Below, one piece after another: positions 5,785 through 6,820 of a stretch of DNA of 6,820 bases (position 1 is its first letter; each line of letters begins with the position of its first letter). Origin of the DNA: Chryseobacterium sp. (lineage in GTDB: Bacteria; Bacteroidota; Bacteroidia; Flavobacteriales; Weeksellaceae); contig RDDY01000246.1 of assembly GCA_003852805.1 (NCBI GenBank), positions 1-6,820 on the forward strand. The letters run 5' to 3'. The notes under the pieces are model-generated. The model saw only the letters and a list, made by a program, of their open reading frames with translations. It made no database searches and was not told the DNA's origin. The translations under genes and the position numbers were made by a program.

Positions 5785-6820
5785 TTATTCCCACTCTATG
5801 GTTGCGGGCGGTTTGCTGCTGATGTCGTAGGTAACGCGATTGATACCGCGCACCTCGTTGATGATGCGGCACGAGATTTTGTCCAAGAAATCGTACGGCA
5901 GACGGCTCCAGGTCGCGGTCATAAAGTCGATGGTGTCGGCAGAGCGGACGACGGCCGTATATTCATAGGTTCGTTCATCGCCCATCACGCCGACCGACTT
6001 CACGGGCAGTAGAACCACAAATGCTTGCGATACTTTTTCGTATAAATCGTTTGCGTAAAGTTCTTCGATAAAAATGTCATCGGCGTCTTGCAAAATGCGC
6101 ACTTTCTCAGCATCGACAGCACCAAGAATACGGATGCCCAATCCCGGACCCGGGAACGGATGGCGATACACCAGATGATGCGGAATGCCCAGCTCTTCGC
6201 CTACCTTGCGTACCTCGTCCTTGAAAAGTTCGCGCAGCGGCTCCAGCAATTCAAAATCCATCTCTTCGGGCAGACCGCCCACATTGTGGTGAGATTTGAT
6301 AACCGATGACGGCCCCTTTACGGATTGTGATTCTATAACATCGGGATAAATGGTTCCCTGCGCCAAGAATTTTGCGCCTTCCACTTTGTGGGACTCTTCA
6401 TCAAAAACCGCAATGAATTCATTACCGATGATCTTGCGTTTTTGCTCGGGATCGGAAATGCCGTCAAGCTTTGAAAGGAAACGCTGGGACGCATCAACCA
6501 TCTTGATATTCAGGTGGAAATGATCGCCGTAGTTTTCCATCACTTTTTGCGCTTCATTCTTACGCAACAGTCCTGTGTCTACAAAGATGCAGGTCAATTG
6601 GTCGCCGATGGCCTTGTGAATCAAAACTGCGGCAACGGAAGAATCCACGCCGCCCGACAATCCCAAAATCACTTTTTGATCACCGACTTTCTCACGAATC
6701 ATTTCAACAGTGGTATCGATGTAGTTGGTCAATTGCCAGTTCTTCTCGGCGTGACAAATATTGAAAACGAAGTTCTCCAGCATCTTGCCACCGTACTCTG
6801 TGTGGGAAACCTCCGGATGA
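5785..6820 (-). CDS. guaA: GMP synthetase (glutamine-hydrolysing), C-terminal part
   Basis: GuaA converts XMP, ATP and glutamine to GMP in purine synthesis in the cytosol. The frame is open to the right edge. The first residues visible there, [13 protein letters not shown], are the end of the glutamine amidotransferase domain and include the catalytic His and Glu of its triad; the nucleophile Cys lies outside the window. Next comes the ATP pyrophosphatase domain with the P-loop [10 protein letters not shown] and FVDTGLLR, then [11 protein letters not shown] and [10 protein letters not shown]. The dimerisation domain has [15 protein letters not shown] and ends in the family's usual PPATIEWE. 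About 345 of roughly 510 residues are present. An internal ATG at 6783 is not the start, because conserved sequence continues upstream of it. A strong terminator follows the gene, so it is the last gene of its transcript. Confidence 0.97.
   Translation of the reverse strand, partial: HPEVSHTEYGGKMLENFVFNICHAEKNWQLTNYIDTTVEMIREKVGDQKVILGLSGGVDSSVAAVLIHKAIGDQLTCIFVDTGLLRKNEAQKVMENYGDHFHLNIKMVDASQRFLSKLDGISDPEQKRKIIGNEFIAVFDEESHKVEGAKFLAQGTIYPDVIESQSVKGPSSVIKSHHNVGGLPEEMDFELLEPLRELFKDEVRKVGEELGIPHHLVYRHPFPGPGLGIRILGAVDAEKVRILQDADDIFIEELYANDLYEKVSQAFVVLLPVKSVGVMGDERTYEYTAVVRSADTIDFMTATWSRLPYDFLDKISCRIINEVRGINRVTYDISSKPPATIEWE

Noticed and set aside
5484..5822. Plus-strand open frames between the DoxX-like gene and guaA
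   Set aside because: They are antisense to the MazE/MazF relics and the guaA end; the family similarity is on the minus strand.

Overview
The window is a piece of a Bacteroidota chromosome, most likely from Flavobacteriia or a close relative. Four things point there: the first 22 codons look like the end of a type IX secretion C-terminal sorting domain, several genes have TAnnTTTG-type promoter elements close upstream, Shine-Dalgarno sequences are weak, and the proteins are of recognisably Bacteroidota type. Base composition is balanced and shows no obvious island.

Layout. Plus strand, left: the tail of a secreted T9SS cargo protein (1-69), a YqhD-type NADPH-dependent iron/zinc alcohol dehydrogenase (121-1290) and a small lipoprotein with a lipocalin-like fold (1354-1800). 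These converge on minus-strand genes at a strong hairpin terminator (1815-1846). Minus strand: a DEAD-box RNA helicase (1845-3188), a Dph6-type PP-loop ATPase gene broken by one missing base (3223-3923), a DoxX-like membrane protein with a C-terminal beta-rich domain (4271-5167), and the C-terminal two thirds of GMP synthetase GuaA (5785-6820, running off the right edge), which has its own intrinsic terminator.

The least obvious content lies in the two apparently empty gaps on either side of the DoxX-like gene. Conceptual translation through the lesions gives two decayed toxin-antitoxin loci, both on the minus strand. The first (3974-4204) is a 77-codon antitoxin-like gene with two in-frame stop codons and no recognisable toxin. 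The second (5329-5747) is a mazEF pair: the MazE C-terminus followed by a nearly full-length MazF with three apparent single-base losses and a likely short in-frame deletion. The helicase, GuaA, alcohol dehydrogenase and lipoprotein frames are intact. Damage is therefore confined to dispensable loci, which favours real gene decay over poor sequence quality. Two of the single-base losses lie in A-runs, however, and need confirming in reads.

No new multi-gene system is evident. The conserved genes are housekeeping or general metabolism and do not form an obvious pathway. The Dph6-like gene and the helicase gene are 34 bases apart and may have been co-transcribed.
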